From NCBI GenBank assembly GCA_007121535.1, contig SKKK01000629.1, positions 1 to 39,003 on the forward strand: a stretch of DNA of 39,003 nucleotides, read 5' to 3'. Position 1 is the stretch's first letter; each line of letters starts with the position of its first letter. Shown here one piece after another: positions 16,619 to 26,699 of this stretch. Source of the DNA: Planctomycetaceae bacterium (GTDB lineage Bacteria; Planctomycetota; Planctomycetia; Pirellulales; Pirellulaceae). The notes under the pieces are model-generated. The model did not search any database. It had not been told where the DNA came from and saw nothing but the letters and a program-made list of their open reading frames with translations. The translations under genes and the position numbers were made by a program.

Positions 16619-18841
16619 TCAGGTGTCCTGACGGTCTTCGTGTGAACTCCGGCGGTTTGCCGGGATCGTGGAAAGATCCTGCCAGGAACTCGACCCCCGA
16701 GCCAGCACCGCCTGCCCACTATGGCGGACACCGGGTACTCCCACGACATAGATCACAATCAACCACATCGCAGCCACGGCCGTCACGATCAACGTCAAGG
16801 CAACCAGGCCCTCGAAAGTCAAGCGGCGTCCGAGCTGGACCACGGGCGCGGTGGCGATATCCGCGTGAACCTGGACAAGAACCAATAGATCGGTCCTGCC
16901 ATTCCCGGTGACCGCTGCACCTCGTTTGGGGAGGTCTACGGACTGCGTCGCCGCGATCCAACGCCCGGCGTAGGCTTTGCCTCCCGGAGCCTTTGCCACG
17001 GGATCCCGATAGGAATAAAGGGATTCTTTTCCGATACCCGCCAATTGTTTATCGGAGACCTTGAAGTCTTCGGCTGGAGGGTTTCTTCGAAACAGGGGAT
17101 GCTGCAAGATGGTGCCACGCCGTTCTCCCGGGCGGTTGTCGATCAGGATGGCGAAATAGTCGGTCGTTTCAATATGGCTGCGGAAAATCGCAAAGTCGCC
17201 GACATCGATGGTCAGCGCCAGCACTCCCAAAACCGGCTGATCTGGCGCCGTTTCATCCAGGATGGGTGTCGAGATGGCGACTTTCCACCGTTCCGTCGTT
17301 CGACTTCTGAAAACTGCGGACAAATGGGTACTGCGGATCACTTCGGGCAGGTCAGGCAAGCGGATCAGCTCGCGATCCTCGGGGCCTCCATGAAAGTAGG
17401 TGCGCCAGCTAAAGTCGCGTCCCACCGACCGCGTGGCGAACCGCTCGGGGTAGGCATCGGCGATCATGGTTCCCCGGCGGCTGACGACGAACAGGCTGGC
17501 GAAATGAGCGTCGGCCGGGCTGGAGTTCTCGTTCATCTTGTCCAGTTTATCTTGTAAGTAATTCGTCAGAGGGATGCGCGTAGGGTCGGCCAGAAACGTC
17601 TCCTGTTCCTCGATACGTTGCTTCGGATCCAATCGATAATCGTCCAGAATGGCCAGTTGGGGGCTCTTGGAGGCGATCGCCAGGGCTTCCCGCAGAGCCG
17701 GTTGCCGAGCCTCGCGTTCGACGAACTCGAAATAACTGGCCAACTCGGCTTCGAAGCTCTTCGCCAAAAACTTGGCAGCGAACTGGTTGCTGTTATGGGT
17801 TTGGCGGATCACCATCCGTTCGGCTTGATCGACCGCCCGGCCGAACGCTCGGAAGTAGACCGCGATCATGATCATCATCAGCACGGCCGGGGCAACCAAC
17901 CCGAACAGCAGCAGGGGGCGACGCATCCGGGCTTGTTGCCGAGCTTGCAAGGCGTTCAGAACGGCCTGGACGTTGGGGTAGCGGTGCTGGGGGTCGATCG
18001 CCAGGCAGCGATCGACGATATCCGCCAGCATCCCGTCGACACCGGGGATCGCGCGATGCTGGTCGGGCGGCTTTTGTTCGCAGATTTCTCGGCGGTAATT
18101 CTCCAGCCGCGCCGCCAGATCGGGCGCCGATTCGATCCGCTGGATACGCGCGTCTTCGCGATGGGGCGGCGATCCGGTCAGCATGCAGAAAAGCAGCGAG
18201 CCCAACGCATACACGTCCCATCGAGCGTCGGGGACAGCTCGCAGGTCCGCCTGCTCGGGCGCCATATAGAACAGCGTTCCCAACGCCGGTGTCTGTTCGT
18301 GACTCAAACGCGATTGCCCGAAATCGGCAAGACGCGGTCGGTGGTCCTGGTCCAGCAGGATATTGGCCGGTTTCAGGTCGCAATGCAGGACACCTTTGCC
18401 ATGGGCATGGGTCAGCCCGATGGCGATTTCGCGAAACATGACGACCGCTTCGTCCGGGGAAAGCTGGCCATGGTCGCGCAGCAGGTCGTCCAGCGACCCG
18501 TTCTCGATGTACTCCATCACGAAATAGGGCGGGTCGGCGTCCCAACCGACCTCCAATAGCTGCACCACGTAGCGATCAGCGGACAAATAGACCAATTTCT
18601 CCACCTCACGGGACAACAGCGTCCAATCCAATCCGCCGCGATGCAAGTAGAACTTGATGGCGACTTGGCGACGCGTGTTGCGGTCCAACGCGACCCAAAC
18701 CTCGCCGTAGGCCCCGGCTCCCAGGAACCGTTGCATCTCGTATCCGGCCGGCTGCCCCGGCGGTTCGGTGCGTTGCAAGCTGAGCCGCTGAGCCCGCGAT
18801 TGCTCTTGCGAATCCTGGTATTCCGTTCGTTCTATTGCCAT
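16619..18841 (-). CDS. Membrane Ser/Thr protein kinase with extracytoplasmic Cache-like sensor
   Basis: 740 residues from ATG 18841; a TTG six codons upstream is a weaker start. Cytoplasmic kinase domain: Gly-loop GAGAYGEV (41-48), K63, E79, catalytic loop H153-C154-D155-LKPAN160, D173-F-G, activation segment ending APEQ. The HRD arginine is Cys, so this is a non-RD kinase that may not need activation-loop phosphorylation. A transmembrane segment follows (LLLFGLVAPAVLMMIMIAVYF), then about 320 residues resembling a double Cache ligand-binding domain (FSWRTYFHGGPED, WKVAISTPILDE, VLGVLALTIDVGDF), a second membrane helix (LVALTLIVTAVAAMWLIVIYVVG) and a short tail. It probably senses a small extracellular ligand and phosphorylates cytoplasmic targets; the FHA protein at 9256-9720 is a conceivable reader. 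Confidence 0.92.
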   Translation of the reverse strand: MAIERTEYQDSQEQSRAQRLSLQRTEPPGQPAGYEMQRFLGAGAYGEVWVALDRNTRRQVAIKFYLHRGGLDWTLLSREVEKLVYLSADRYVVQLLEVGWDADPPYFVMEYIENGSLDDLLRDHGQLSPDEAVVMFREIAIGLTHAHGKGVLHCDLKPANILLDQDHRPRLADFGQSRLSHEQTPALGTLFYMAPEQADLRAVPDARWDVYALGSLLFCMLTGSPPHREDARIQRIESAPDLAARLENYRREICEQKPPDQHRAIPGVDGMLADIVDRCLAIDPQHRYPNVQAVLNALQARQQARMRRPLLLFGLVAPAVLMMIMIAVYFRAFGRAVDQAERMVIRQTHNSNQFAAKFLAKSFEAELASYFEFVEREARQPALREALAIASKSPQLAILDDYRLDPKQRIEEQETFLADPTRIPLTNYLQDKLDKMNENSSPADAHFASLFVVSRRGTMIADAYPERFATRSVGRDFSWRTYFHGGPEDRELIRLPDLPEVIRSTHLSAVFRSRTTERWKVAISTPILDETAPDQPVLGVLALTIDVGDFAIFRSHIETTDYFAILIDNRPGERRGTILQHPLFRRNPPAEDFKVSDKQLAGIGKESLYSYRDPVAKAPGGKAYAGRWIAATQSVDLPKRGAAVTGNGRTDLLVLVQVHADIATAPVVQLGRRLTFEGLVALTLIVTAVAAMWLIVIYVVGVPGVRHSGQAVLARGSSSWQDLSTIPANRRSSHEDRQDT

Positions 18842-18877
18842 GGGGTCATCGTAGCACAACCAGGCCGTCAGGCAACG

Positions 18878-21800
18878 CTACCGGACCGAACCCAGGAACA
18901 AACGCTTTGAAAAAATGGGCAGTCGTTCGCCAAACAAGAATTGCTCCGCATCGAAGCCCGGATCCAGTCGAATACCCGCGAACAGATTATTCTCCACCAC
19001 TTCGGTTGGCGCTGTTCCCGGGGTATCGCGACCGTCCAAATAGCCCTCCGGCTGGTCCTGGGTCAATTGATAAACGCCAGGGGGCAGATCGTTGAAAAGA
19101 AATGATCCGTCGGTTGCTGTGAGCTGTTGCCGCTCGATGGTAGAACCATTGTTCGCGACCCCCAGCAGCCGTATGGTAACGCCGCCGATGCCTTCTTCGC
19201 CCGGCTCCTTCAACCCGTTATTGTTGTGGTCGACATAAACGTAACCGGCCAGACTGGACATCAGCACGTCGACCGCCGTCACCCAAGTCGCCATGTTATT
19301 GGTCAAGTCCAACTCTGGTTCTTCACCCGAAACGGTGGCTCTGTTGGTGATTTCGCCCGCAATGTGGCTCGTAACTCGTGTGACCAAGGTGATCGTTCGG
19401 CTGTCACCAACTGCAAGATTGCCCAGATTGACGGTGACTACCTGGTCTTCATGAGATACCGATCCCTGGCTGGCAGTCGCCGACTGGAATACGACCTGCG
19501 GCGGCAAGAGATCCTGCACCTGGACCTCCGTGGCATCCGATGGTCCGTGATTGGTGACATTCAGGGTGTACGTCAACAGGTCCCCGTCCTTGACGGAATC
19601 GGGAACTCCACTTTTGGTGATGGCCAAGTCGATTTGAGCTTGGACTAACGTCGGTTCGCTATCGGTGTTGTTATCGGGGTGCGAGTCCGGCTCGTTTGAG
19701 GTCACGTTCGCCGTATTCGTAATGATGCCCCGCGTCGAAGGATCGACATGGACGACGATGTTGACAGTCGCCGTGGCCCCAGCCGCCATGTCGCCGAGAT
19801 CGACCGAGACCATCCCGTTGGTGTGGATCAACGTTCCCTGGCTGGCCGAGCCGCTTAGAAACTGGACCTGTTCCGGCAATTGGTCGGTGACCATCACTCC
19901 GGTGGCATTCGAAGGACCGTTGTTGACCACTGACAGGATGTAGGTCAGTTCTTGGCCGGCGATGACAGGATCGGGAGAATCCGCTTTGAAGATTGCCAGG
20001 TCGACCATGGGTTGAATCGTGGTTGTCACGCTATCCGAGTTATTGGTGAGATCGCTCTCCTGCTCGTTGCCGCTGACCGTGGCCGTGTTGATCAGCGTCC
20101 CCGTCGCTGTCGGCGCCACCGTGACGACCATCGTCACCGTTTCCGATTGATTTACCGCCAAGTCGCCCATGTTCACTGTGACGGTTCCATTGGCATGAGA
20201 GGCGACACCCTGGGAGGTGACAGCCGAGACGAACTGAACGCCGGGCGGCAGTTGGTCTTCCACCGTCACGCCCGTGGCATTCGATGGTCCCAGATTGCTG
20301 ACCACCAGCGTGTACGTCAGATTCTCGCCCGCCAGTACGGTGCTTGGATCGTCGGCTTTGGTGATCGCCAAATCGATCAGTGGTTGGACGGTGGTCTGAA
20401 CACTGTCCTCGTTGTTGCTCAAGTCGCTTTCCTGCTCGTTGCCGCTGACCGTGGCCGTATTGACCAGCGTGTCACGCGCCGTCGGCGCGACCGTCACGAC
20501 GATGGTCACCGTTTCGGATTGCCCGACAGCCATGTCACCGAGATCGACGGTGATGATCCCGTCGTCAAAAGAGGTGACGCCTTGCGTCGAGTCGGCCGAG
20601 ACGAATTGTACCTCGGACGGCAACTCGTCCACGACCGTCACGCCCGTGGCGTCCGATGGTCCCAGATTGCTGACCACCAGCGTGTACGTCAGATTCTCGC
20701 CGGCCAGTACGGTGCTCGGATCGTCCGCTTTGGTGATCGCCAGATCGATCAACGGCTGGACGGTGGTCACGACACTGGCCGTATTGTTATCCATGTCGAT
20801 CTCCGGTTCATTACCGGTCACCGTCGCCGTGTTGAAGAGGGTGTCGCGAGCCGAGGGCGAGACCGCGACGACGATCGTCATGGTTTCGGATTGACCCGCC
20901 GCCATGTTGCCCAATTCCACGGTGACTTGGCCGTCCGCGTGGCTGGCGGTGCCAAGGGACGAGACGGCCGAAACGAATTGCACGTCGGGCGGCAGATCGT
21001 CCACCACCGTAACCCCCGTCGCGTCCGAGGGACCATCGTTGTGGACCACCAGCGTATACGTCAACGTTTCGCCGGCGACGACCGGATCGGGATCATCGGC
21101 CTTGGTGATCCTCAGGTCGATCTGTTGCTGAACGTCCGTCGGTTCCTCCGCCACGTTGTTTTCCAACACCGGATCGAGCGTGTCCGAAGTGACTTGCGCC
21201 GTGTTCAACAACCCGTCGGTCAGGGAAGAATCCACCAGGACAAGGATCGTGATGGTTGCCGAATCTCCCACAGCCATATCACCCAGTTCGACGGTGACCA
21301 CACCGTTTGCGTGCTCGGCTGTGCCTTGACTGGTATCGACGCTCGAAAACGTAACTTCCGAGGGCAGAGGGTCCGTCACGACAACATTGATGGCTGGCGA
21401 GGGACCATGGTTGGTGACGACCAGCGTGTAGGTCAGCGCGCTGCCCGCCGTGACGGGATCCGGGTCATCGGACTTGGTTATCTGCAGGTCGGCAATCGCA
21501 CTAAGCCCGAAATCAAGTGTCAGGTTGGCGTTGGGGTCCGGATCGATATCATCGGTCGGCTCGTTACCGGCGCTAAGCGTCAGGGCATTGGACACGATGC
21601 CCTGACCGGGCATTTCATACCCGTTGTTGTCACCATCGACGTTGTTGTTGGGATCGGGCACGGGATCGAGCCCCGTGCTGGCGACCAACCCGAACAGCGG
21701 GCCGCCCGGATCGAAGTTGGCAGCATCGATTTGGACGATGTAGTCGCCCGGAAACAGGTTGCCAAACCCGTAGATTCCATTGCCATCGGTAACCGTCGTT

Positions 21801-23005
21801 GCCAGGGGCACATCCACACCGGGTGTGAAGACCCCATCCCCGTTGGTGTCTTCATACAAGGTCATGGCTACGCCGGGAATCCCTGATTCGTCGATGTCCA
21901 GGATCCCGTTATTGTTTGCATCGAACCAGACGGTGTCCCCCAGGCTCATGGGATTCAGATTGGCGAAGTGAACCGATTTCACCGTCGGTCCGATGGTACC
22001 GATTTCGTCGAATTGAGCATCCATTGCGGGGACCCCGAGGATCTCGAGTTCGATCGCGCCGACGTTGGTGAAGTCCGCGCCGGATCCTGCGCCGATCACA
22101 AAGTCATCGAACCAGAAAACCGTGAGAACATCGGCGGTTCCCAGAAGAGTTTGCGGGATCGTCTGACTCTGGGAAGAGAAGTTATCCCCGTCGGTGTAAA
22201 CGGTCAGCGTCAGGACTCCGCCCGGCAAGTCAGCGCCTTGCAGGAACTCGATTCCCAGATTCACGCCGTCTTCGGTCAAGTCGACTCCTCCCAAACCGAT
22301 GGGGTCCAATTGTTCCCCATCGCTATCGATCCCATCCCAGCTCACGACGCCGCGGCCGACGGCGCCCGAGTCAGCCGAAAAGCTCAGCAGAGGCCGATCC
22401 AAGTGCAGGATCCTCATCTCCACGTCCCCCGGGCCGGAGACTAATTCGACCGACATGTCTCGTTCGCCTCCGATCGCCTCGACTGCCAGCATCGAATTGG
22501 CATCGGTCGCCGGGACAAGGGAGGAAACCGCCACCGCCTGTGGCGTCAGGTCGAACGAGTCGATACTCACTCCGCGGGTGCCCGCAGCATCGGTAGCCGT
22601 GATCACCACAGATTGAATCTGATCGTCGACCCGTTGCAGCGTGCCGGGAATCGGCGTCTGCTGCACAAAGTAGAGCCCTTCGGTAAGACCATCGAAACGA
22701 TAGTTCCCCGCCGCATCGGTGACGACGCTGTCGACCAAAGTATCGTCGCTGCTGACAATGCCGTCCCCGCCATCGCGAAACAAATGGACGGTCACCCCTT
22801 CGACGCCAACATCGTCCTGGGTCAGACCATCATCCGTTTGGTCGACGAAAACGGTTCCGGCGATCGCGGCGAGATCCGCTGCGAGCAGCGTTCGGGTTTC
22901 CAACGGTTCCATGCCCAAACGCCGTTGCTTTCGCTTGGTTGGCAACCTGCTGTCGCGTGAGGCTCCAAAAAGCCATTCTGTCAACGAACGCATGGGAAAC
23001 GGCAT
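18878..23005 (-). CDS. Giant exported surface protein with SdrD_B-like and six DUF11 repeats
   Basis: 1375 residues. The N terminus has the planctomycete export-associated motif EPLETRTLLAAD (residues 33-44) after a basic stretch (KRKQRRLG). Domains in order: an SdrD_B-like unit (AAIAGTVFVDQTDDGLT..., about 45-125); a region with weak similarity to lectin/PEP-type beta domains; a second SdrD_B unit (LGDTVWFDANNNGILD...); six DUF11 repeats of about 124 residues each, every one starting [IV]DLxI.K..DPxxV.AG..LTYTL and ending NNxxS; a final SdrD_B unit (AGYVYVDHNNNGLKEPGEEGI); and a short tail without a clear anchor. Asp/Asn-rich loops suggest calcium binding. Likely role is cell-envelope structure or adhesion. 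Repeats 3 and 4 are nearly identical at DNA level. It is divergent from the nqr operon and sits 36 bases from the kinase start. Confidence 0.9.
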   Translation of the reverse strand: MPFPMRSLTEWLFGASRDSRLPTKRKQRRLGMEPLETRTLLAADLAAIAGTVFVDQTDDGLTQDDVGVEGVTVHLFRDGGDGIVSSDDTLVDSVVTDAAGNYRFDGLTEGLYFVQQTPIPGTLQRVDDQIQSVVITATDAAGTRGVSIDSFDLTPQAVAVSSLVPATDANSMLAVEAIGGERDMSVELVSGPGDVEMRILHLDRPLLSFSADSGAVGRGVVSWDGIDSDGEQLDPIGLGGVDLTEDGVNLGIEFLQGADLPGGVLTLTVYTDGDNFSSQSQTIPQTLLGTADVLTVFWFDDFVIGAGSGADFTNVGAIELEILGVPAMDAQFDEIGTIGPTVKSVHFANLNPMSLGDTVWFDANNNGILDIDESGIPGVAMTLYEDTNGDGVFTPGVDVPLATTVTDGNGIYGFGNLFPGDYIVQIDAANFDPGGPLFGLVASTGLDPVPDPNNNVDGDNNGYEMPGQGIVSNALTLSAGNEPTDDIDPDPNANLTLDFGLSAIADLQITKSDDPDPVTAGSALTYTLVVTNHGPSPAINVVVTDPLPSEVTFSSVDTSQGTAEHANGVVTVELGDMAVGDSATITILVLVDSSLTDGLLNTAQVTSDTLDPVLENNVAEEPTDVQQQIDLRITKADDPDPVVAGETLTYTLVVHNDGPSDATGVTVVDDLPPDVQFVSAVSSLGTASHADGQVTVELGNMAAGQSETMTIVVAVSPSARDTLFNTATVTGNEPEIDMDNNTASVVTTVQPLIDLAITKADDPSTVLAGENLTYTLVVSNLGPSDATGVTVVDELPSEVQFVSADSTQGVTSFDDGIITVDLGDMAVGQSETVTIVVTVAPTARDTLVNTATVSGNEQESDLSNNEDSVQTTVQPLIDLAITKADDPSTVLAGENLTYTLVVSNLGPSNATGVTVEDQLPPGVQFVSAVTSQGVASHANGTVTVNMGDLAVNQSETVTMVVTVAPTATGTLINTATVSGNEQESDLTNNSDSVTTTIQPMVDLAIFKADSPDPVIAGQELTYILSVVNNGPSNATGVMVTDQLPEQVQFLSGSASQGTLIHTNGMVSVDLGDMAAGATATVNIVVHVDPSTRGIITNTANVTSNEPDSHPDNNTDSEPTLVQAQIDLAITKSGVPDSVKDGDLLTYTLNVTNHGPSDATEVQVQDLLPPQVVFQSATASQGSVSHEDQVVTVNLGNLAVGDSRTITLVTRVTSHIAGEITNRATVSGEEPELDLTNNMATWVTAVDVLMSSLAGYVYVDHNNNGLKEPGEEGIGGVTIRLLGVANNGSTIERQQLTATDGSFLFNDLPPGVYQLTQDQPEGYLDGRDTPGTAPTEVVENNLFAGIRLDPGFDAEQFLFGERLPIFSKRLFLGSVR
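20268..20770. repeat. Near-identical DNA segments inside the DUF11 array
   Basis: A segment of about 124 bases at 20269-20392 recurs 372 bases (124 codons) further on at 20643-20766 with only about 9 differences, and encodes the same residues (VLAGENLTYTLVVSNLGPS). The neighbouring DUF11 units are much more diverged. This implies a recent internal duplication or gene conversion and marks a site where the repeat number may vary. Confidence 0.8.
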
Positions 23006-23128
23006 GGCGAATACTCTCTTCGCGGGAAGGCATCTCGGGGTGCGCGTACCATGCGCAGACCCACAGATTCTGTCATCGTCCCGACCGATATGCCGACTTT
23101 ACCGAATGTGCCGTTCATGTCGGTACGC

Positions 23129-23156
23129 TTGCGAACAGACGAAATCCGTGTATTAT
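23129..23156 (+). promoter_or_regulatory. Candidate promoter of the nqr operon
   Basis: TTGCGA (23129-23134), a 16-base spacer, then TATTAT (23151-23156): four and five matches to the vegetative -35 and -10 hexamers. It is in the 276-base divergent gap upstream of nqrA and would give a leader of roughly 120 bases. Sequence-only prediction. Confidence 0.4.
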
Positions 23157-23281
23157 CTGAAAGAGTCAAAAACGGTGACCGGGTGACATCCCTCTAGAAT
23201 CCAATTGGAAGAGAATTCAGGCAGTCAAGACGCGCACAACACAGCGCTTGGTTATTCTGGGGGTTGAAGGGATAGGTGCGA

Positions 23282-24625
23282 ATGATCAGAATTCGAAAGG
23301 GCTTGGATCTTCCGATCGCAGGGGCTCCCGAGCAAGCGGTATCCTTTGCTCCCAAGCCTCGCACCGTGGCTTTGGTGGCTGCGGACTACGTGGGTCTGAA
23401 GCCGAACATGTTGGTTCGCGAAGGGGATTCCGTCCGTCTGGGACAACCGCTGATCGAGGATAAATCGCGGCCCGGCGTGTTCTTGACCTCACCGGGCACC
23501 GGCGAAGTGATCCAGGTCAATCGAGGGCTGAAGAGAAGGTTGCAGTCCGTGGTGGTCGAGCTTGCGGGCGAGGAAGATGAGGCCGTTTTCGAGCCTCGGG
23601 ATCTCAACGGATTGTCTTCCGACCAGATTCGCCAGACGCTGATCGAGTCCGGGCTTTGGACGGCTTTTCGGACGCGACCGTACAGCCGATTGGCGGCGGC
23701 CGACTCCCAGCCGCATTCGGTATTCGTAACGGCCATCGATACGAATCCGTTGGCGGCCGACCCGGCGTTGATCGTTCGAGAAAGCAGCGATGACTTTGTA
23801 CTTGGATTGATTGCGCTGACACGAATGGTGGACGTGCCGGTGTACGTTTGTCATGCGGTGGGTGTCGACATTCCGGGACGCGAGGTCACGGGGGTCACGA
23901 TGGCCGATTTTTCGGGTCCGCATCCTGCCGGACTCGTGGGAACGCACATTCATTTTTTGGATCCGGTGAACTTGGAAAAGAGTGTTTGGTACCTCGGTTA
24001 TCAGGATGTGATCGCCTGCGGTACCCTCTTCAGGACCGGGCGAATCAACATCGACCGGGTTGTCTCGCTGGCCGGTCCGTCCGTCAAGAAGCCGCGACTG
24101 CTTCGCACTCGGATGGGGGCATGCCTGGACGACTTGCTGGCGGACGAGCTGACGGACGGAGATCACCGCATCATCTCCGGTTCGGTTTTCTCGGGACGAA
24201 CATCGGAACCTCCGTGCCATTACTTGGGGCGATATCACACCCAGATTTCTGTGCTTCCAGAGGGCCACGAGCGAGAATTTTTGGGGTGGCAGAAGCCGGG
24301 GTTTCAACGTTTTTCCGTGACGAGGGCGTTTGCGTCGTCCTGGGTTCCCGGGTTGTTGCAAAACATGAAATTCACCACATCGACCGGAGGCAGTCGACGG
24401 GCGATGGTTCCGATCGGCGTGTACGAACGCGTGATGCCGTTGGATCTGTTACCGACCCAATTGCTGCGGGCGTTGATCGTTGGAGATTCGGAACAGGCCA
24501 GCGAACTGGGGTGCCTGGAGTTGGACGAAGAGGACCTGGCCCTTTGCACCTTTGTTTGTCCTAGCAAATACAACTACGGTCCCATGCTGCGAGAGAACCT
24601 CACCAAGATCGAACTCGAAGGCTGA
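23282..24625 (+). CDS. nqrA: Na+-translocating NADH:quinone reductase subunit A
   Basis: 447 residues; first gene of the nqr operon. NqrA is the peripheral cytoplasmic subunit linked to quinone binding in the sodium-pumping NADH dehydrogenase. It matches the family along its full length: [12 protein letters not shown] at the start, [52 protein letters not shown], and the C-terminal [22 protein letters not shown] 23282 is preferred over a GTG two codons upstream because an AGG-type ribosome-binding site fits it. nqrB begins 8 bases after the stop codon. Confidence 0.95.
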   Translation: MIRIRKGLDLPIAGAPEQAVSFAPKPRTVALVAADYVGLKPNMLVREGDSVRLGQPLIEDKSRPGVFLTSPGTGEVIQVNRGLKRRLQSVVVELAGEEDEAVFEPRDLNGLSSDQIRQTLIESGLWTAFRTRPYSRLAAADSQPHSVFVTAIDTNPLAADPALIVRESSDDFVLGLIALTRMVDVPVYVCHAVGVDIPGREVTGVTMADFSGPHPAGLVGTHIHFLDPVNLEKSVWYLGYQDVIACGTLFRTGRINIDRVVSLAGPSVKKPRLLRTRMGACLDDLLADELTDGDHRIISGSVFSGRTSEPPCHYLGRYHTQISVLPEGHEREFLGWQKPGFQRFSVTRAFASSWVPGLLQNMKFTTSTGGSRRAMVPIGVYERVMPLDLLPTQLLRALIVGDSEQASELGCLELDEEDLALCTFVCPSKYNYGPMLRENLTKIELEG

Positions 24626-24633
24626 CCAGTCCT

Positions 24634-25869
24634 ATGCTACGACGATTCTTAGATCGCATCCATCCACTGTTCGACCAGGGCGGCAAGCTGGAACGCATGT
24701 ATCCCTTGTACGAGGCGATGGATACCTTCCTGTACACGCCTGGCGAGGTGACTCGCAGTGACTCGCACGTTCGCGACGCGATGGACTTGAAGCGGATGAT
24801 GTCGATGGTGATCGTCGCCTTGACTCCCTGCATTTTCATGGCGTTTTGGAACACGGGTTACCAAGCAAATCTGGCGATGCAGCAGATGGGGGTCGACGCG
24901 GCCGAAGGCTGGCGAGGCTGGGTCATGAGTCAGCTTCAATTGGGATATGCCCCCGATGACTTCCTGAGTTGTATCGTCCACGGCGGATTGTATTTTTTGC
25001 CGATGTACCTGGTGACCATGGCCGTCGGAGGAACCTGGGAACTCATTTTTTGTTTGGTGCGAAGGCACGAGATCAACGAGGGTTTCCTGGTCACCGGGAT
25101 GTTGTTTCCCTTGACGTTGCCGCCTATGATGCCTTTGTGGCAGGTCGCTTTGGGCATCAGTTTCGGGATTGTGATCGGCAAAGAGGTGTTTGGCGGCACG
25201 GGTAAGAACTTCTTGAATCCGGCCTTGACCGCTCGAGCGTTCCTGTACTTTGCCTACCCGGCTCAGATTACGGGCGATGCGATCTGGGTGGCCTTGGACG
25301 GATACACGGGCGCCACGTCCCTGGGGCGGATGGCCATCGCCGATCCGGCGACCGGTCTCCAGGCTCTGGTGGCTCCCGAGACAGGCGAGACGCCGATCAC
25401 TTGGATGTCGGCTTTCGTGGGCACCATTTCGGGATCGATGGGCGAGACGTCGACGTTGGCTTGTATGATCGGCGCTGCAATTTTGATCGGCACGGGGATC
25501 GGATCGTGGCGGATCATGGCCGCCGTGTTGGCTGGTGGTATGGTCTTTTCCACCCTGTTGTATTTCGTTCCCAGCGAGACGAACGCGATGTTCAACGTTC
25601 CTCCGTGGTGGCATCTGGTGATCGGTGGATACGCCTTTGGTCTGGTGTTCATGGCAACCGATCCGGTCTCGGCTTCGATGACCAACGCGGGGAAATGGGT
25701 GTATGGGGTCTTGATTGGCGTGATGACGATTCTGATCCGGGTCGTCAATCCGGCATTCCCCGAGGGAATCATGCTGGCGATTCTGTTCGGCAACGTGTTT
25801 GCCCCCACCATCGACTACTTTGTCGTCCAAGCGAATGTCAAGAGAAGGATGGCACGATATGCAACGTGA
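24634..25869 (+). CDS. nqrB: Na+-translocating NADH:quinone reductase subunit B
   Basis: 411-residue integral membrane subunit with about ten hydrophobic helices. It carries the covalent FMN site: [12 protein letters not shown], with the acceptor threonine at T228, corresponding to the known flavinylated Thr of Vibrio NqrB. This D-x-x-[ST]-G-A-T pattern is the ApbE target motif, and apbE is in the same operon. Other family blocks are [62 protein letters not shown] and [16 protein letters not shown]. It also binds riboflavin in characterised enzymes. The final 11 bases overlap nqrC. Confidence 0.96.
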   Translation: MLRRFLDRIHPLFDQGGKLERMYPLYEAMDTFLYTPGEVTRSDSHVRDAMDLKRMMSMVIVALTPCIFMAFWNTGYQANLAMQQMGVDAAEGWRGWVMSQLQLGYAPDDFLSCIVHGGLYFLPMYLVTMAVGGTWELIFCLVRRHEINEGFLVTGMLFPLTLPPMMPLWQVALGISFGIVIGKEVFGGTGKNFLNPALTARAFLYFAYPAQITGDAIWVALDGYTGATSLGRMAIADPATGLQALVAPETGETPITWMSAFVGTISGSMGETSTLACMIGAAILIGTGIGSWRIMAAVLAGGMVFSTLLYFVPSETNAMFNVPPWWHLVIGGYAFGLVFMATDPVSASMTNAGKWVYGVLIGVMTILIRVVNPAFPEGIMLAILFGNVFAPTIDYFVVQANVKRRMARYAT

Positions 25870-26638
25870 TTCGATCGCCAATACTTTCGCGGTGGCGACG
25901 TGCTTGTGCGTCGTTTGTTCGGTCGTCGTGTCGACCGCGGCGGTGGTGCTTCGCCCGGCTCAAGAACGCAACCAGTTGATGGAGCAGAAACGCAATATCC
26001 TACGGGCCGCCGGACTTTATCAGCGGGATCGGCCGCTCGAAGAGTTGTTCGAACAGGTCGAAGTACACGTCGTCGATTTGGAATCGGGCGAATTGGTCGA
26101 CCCTTCGGTGATCGACCCCGACACCTTCAACCAGCGGGCGGCCGCCCGCGATCCGGACAAGAGCCGCTCGTTGGATCGCAGGCAGGATCCAGCGGGAATC
26201 GGGCGTCGAGCGGATTATTCTTTCGTCTACATGGTCCGCAAGAATGGCCAGTTGTCTCAGGTCGTGCTGCCCGTTCACGGGAAGGGGCTGTGGTCGACCT
26301 TGTATGGTTTTTTGGCACTGGATGCCGATCTGGATCACATCCAGGGCTTGACCTTCTACGAGCATGGGGAAACGCCGGGACTAGGTGGCGAGGTGGATAA
26401 CCCTCGCTGGCAGCAACAATGGGTCGGCAAGCGGGCGTTCGACGACCAGGGCGATGTCCGTATCCGCGTGCTTCGCGGCCGGGTCGATGATGACGATCCG
26501 GACGCGATCCATCAGGTCGATGGCTTGGCGGGGGCGACCATCACCGCCCAAGGCGTATCCAACTTGGTCCAGTTCTGGTTGGGCGAACAAGGATTCGGCT
26601 CCGTCTTGGAGACGCTGCGAGAACGCGAAACGGAATAG
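25859..26638 (+). CDS. nqrC: Na+-translocating NADH:quinone reductase subunit C
   Basis: 259 residues. One N-terminal membrane helix ([21 protein letters not shown]) precedes a periplasmic FMN-binding domain. The covalent FMN motif is [14 protein letters not shown] with acceptor T227; the residue before GAT is Ala instead of the commoner Ser. [13 protein letters not shown] and [17 protein letters not shown] are characteristic. ATG 25859 is chosen: it overlaps the end of nqrB by 11 bases, and the longer frame upstream only re-reads nqrB. NqrC receives electrons through the membrane iron centre and passes them to NqrB. Confidence 0.95.
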   Translation: MQRDSIANTFAVATCLCVVCSVVVSTAAVVLRPAQERNQLMEQKRNILRAAGLYQRDRPLEELFEQVEVHVVDLESGELVDPSVIDPDTFNQRAAARDPDKSRSLDRRQDPAGIGRRADYSFVYMVRKNGQLSQVVLPVHGKGLWSTLYGFLALDADLDHIQGLTFYEHGETPGLGGEVDNPRWQQQWVGKRAFDDQGDVRIRVLRGRVDDDDPDAIHQVDGLAGATITAQGVSNLVQFWLGEQGFGSVLETLRERETE

Positions 26639-26699
26639 CACAGCCAAACGAGGCTGTTTACCGGGTTGAAAAATCCAACGGTGCATGGGAGAGCAACCG

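Noticed and set aside
18842-18859. Upstream TTG start for the Ser/Thr kinase
   Set aside because: It adds six residues without support; ATG 18841 is the simpler start and no ribosome-binding site favours the TTG.
19952-21886. 644-codon open frame on the plus strand
   Set aside because: It lies wholly antisense to the DUF11 repeat region; its repetitive Arg/Asp/Gly/His-rich composition mirrors the repeats on the other strand and has no domain.
24649-25881. 410-codon open frame on the minus strand
   Set aside because: Antisense to nqrB; His/Gln/Arg-rich composition typical of shadow frames in GC-rich genes.
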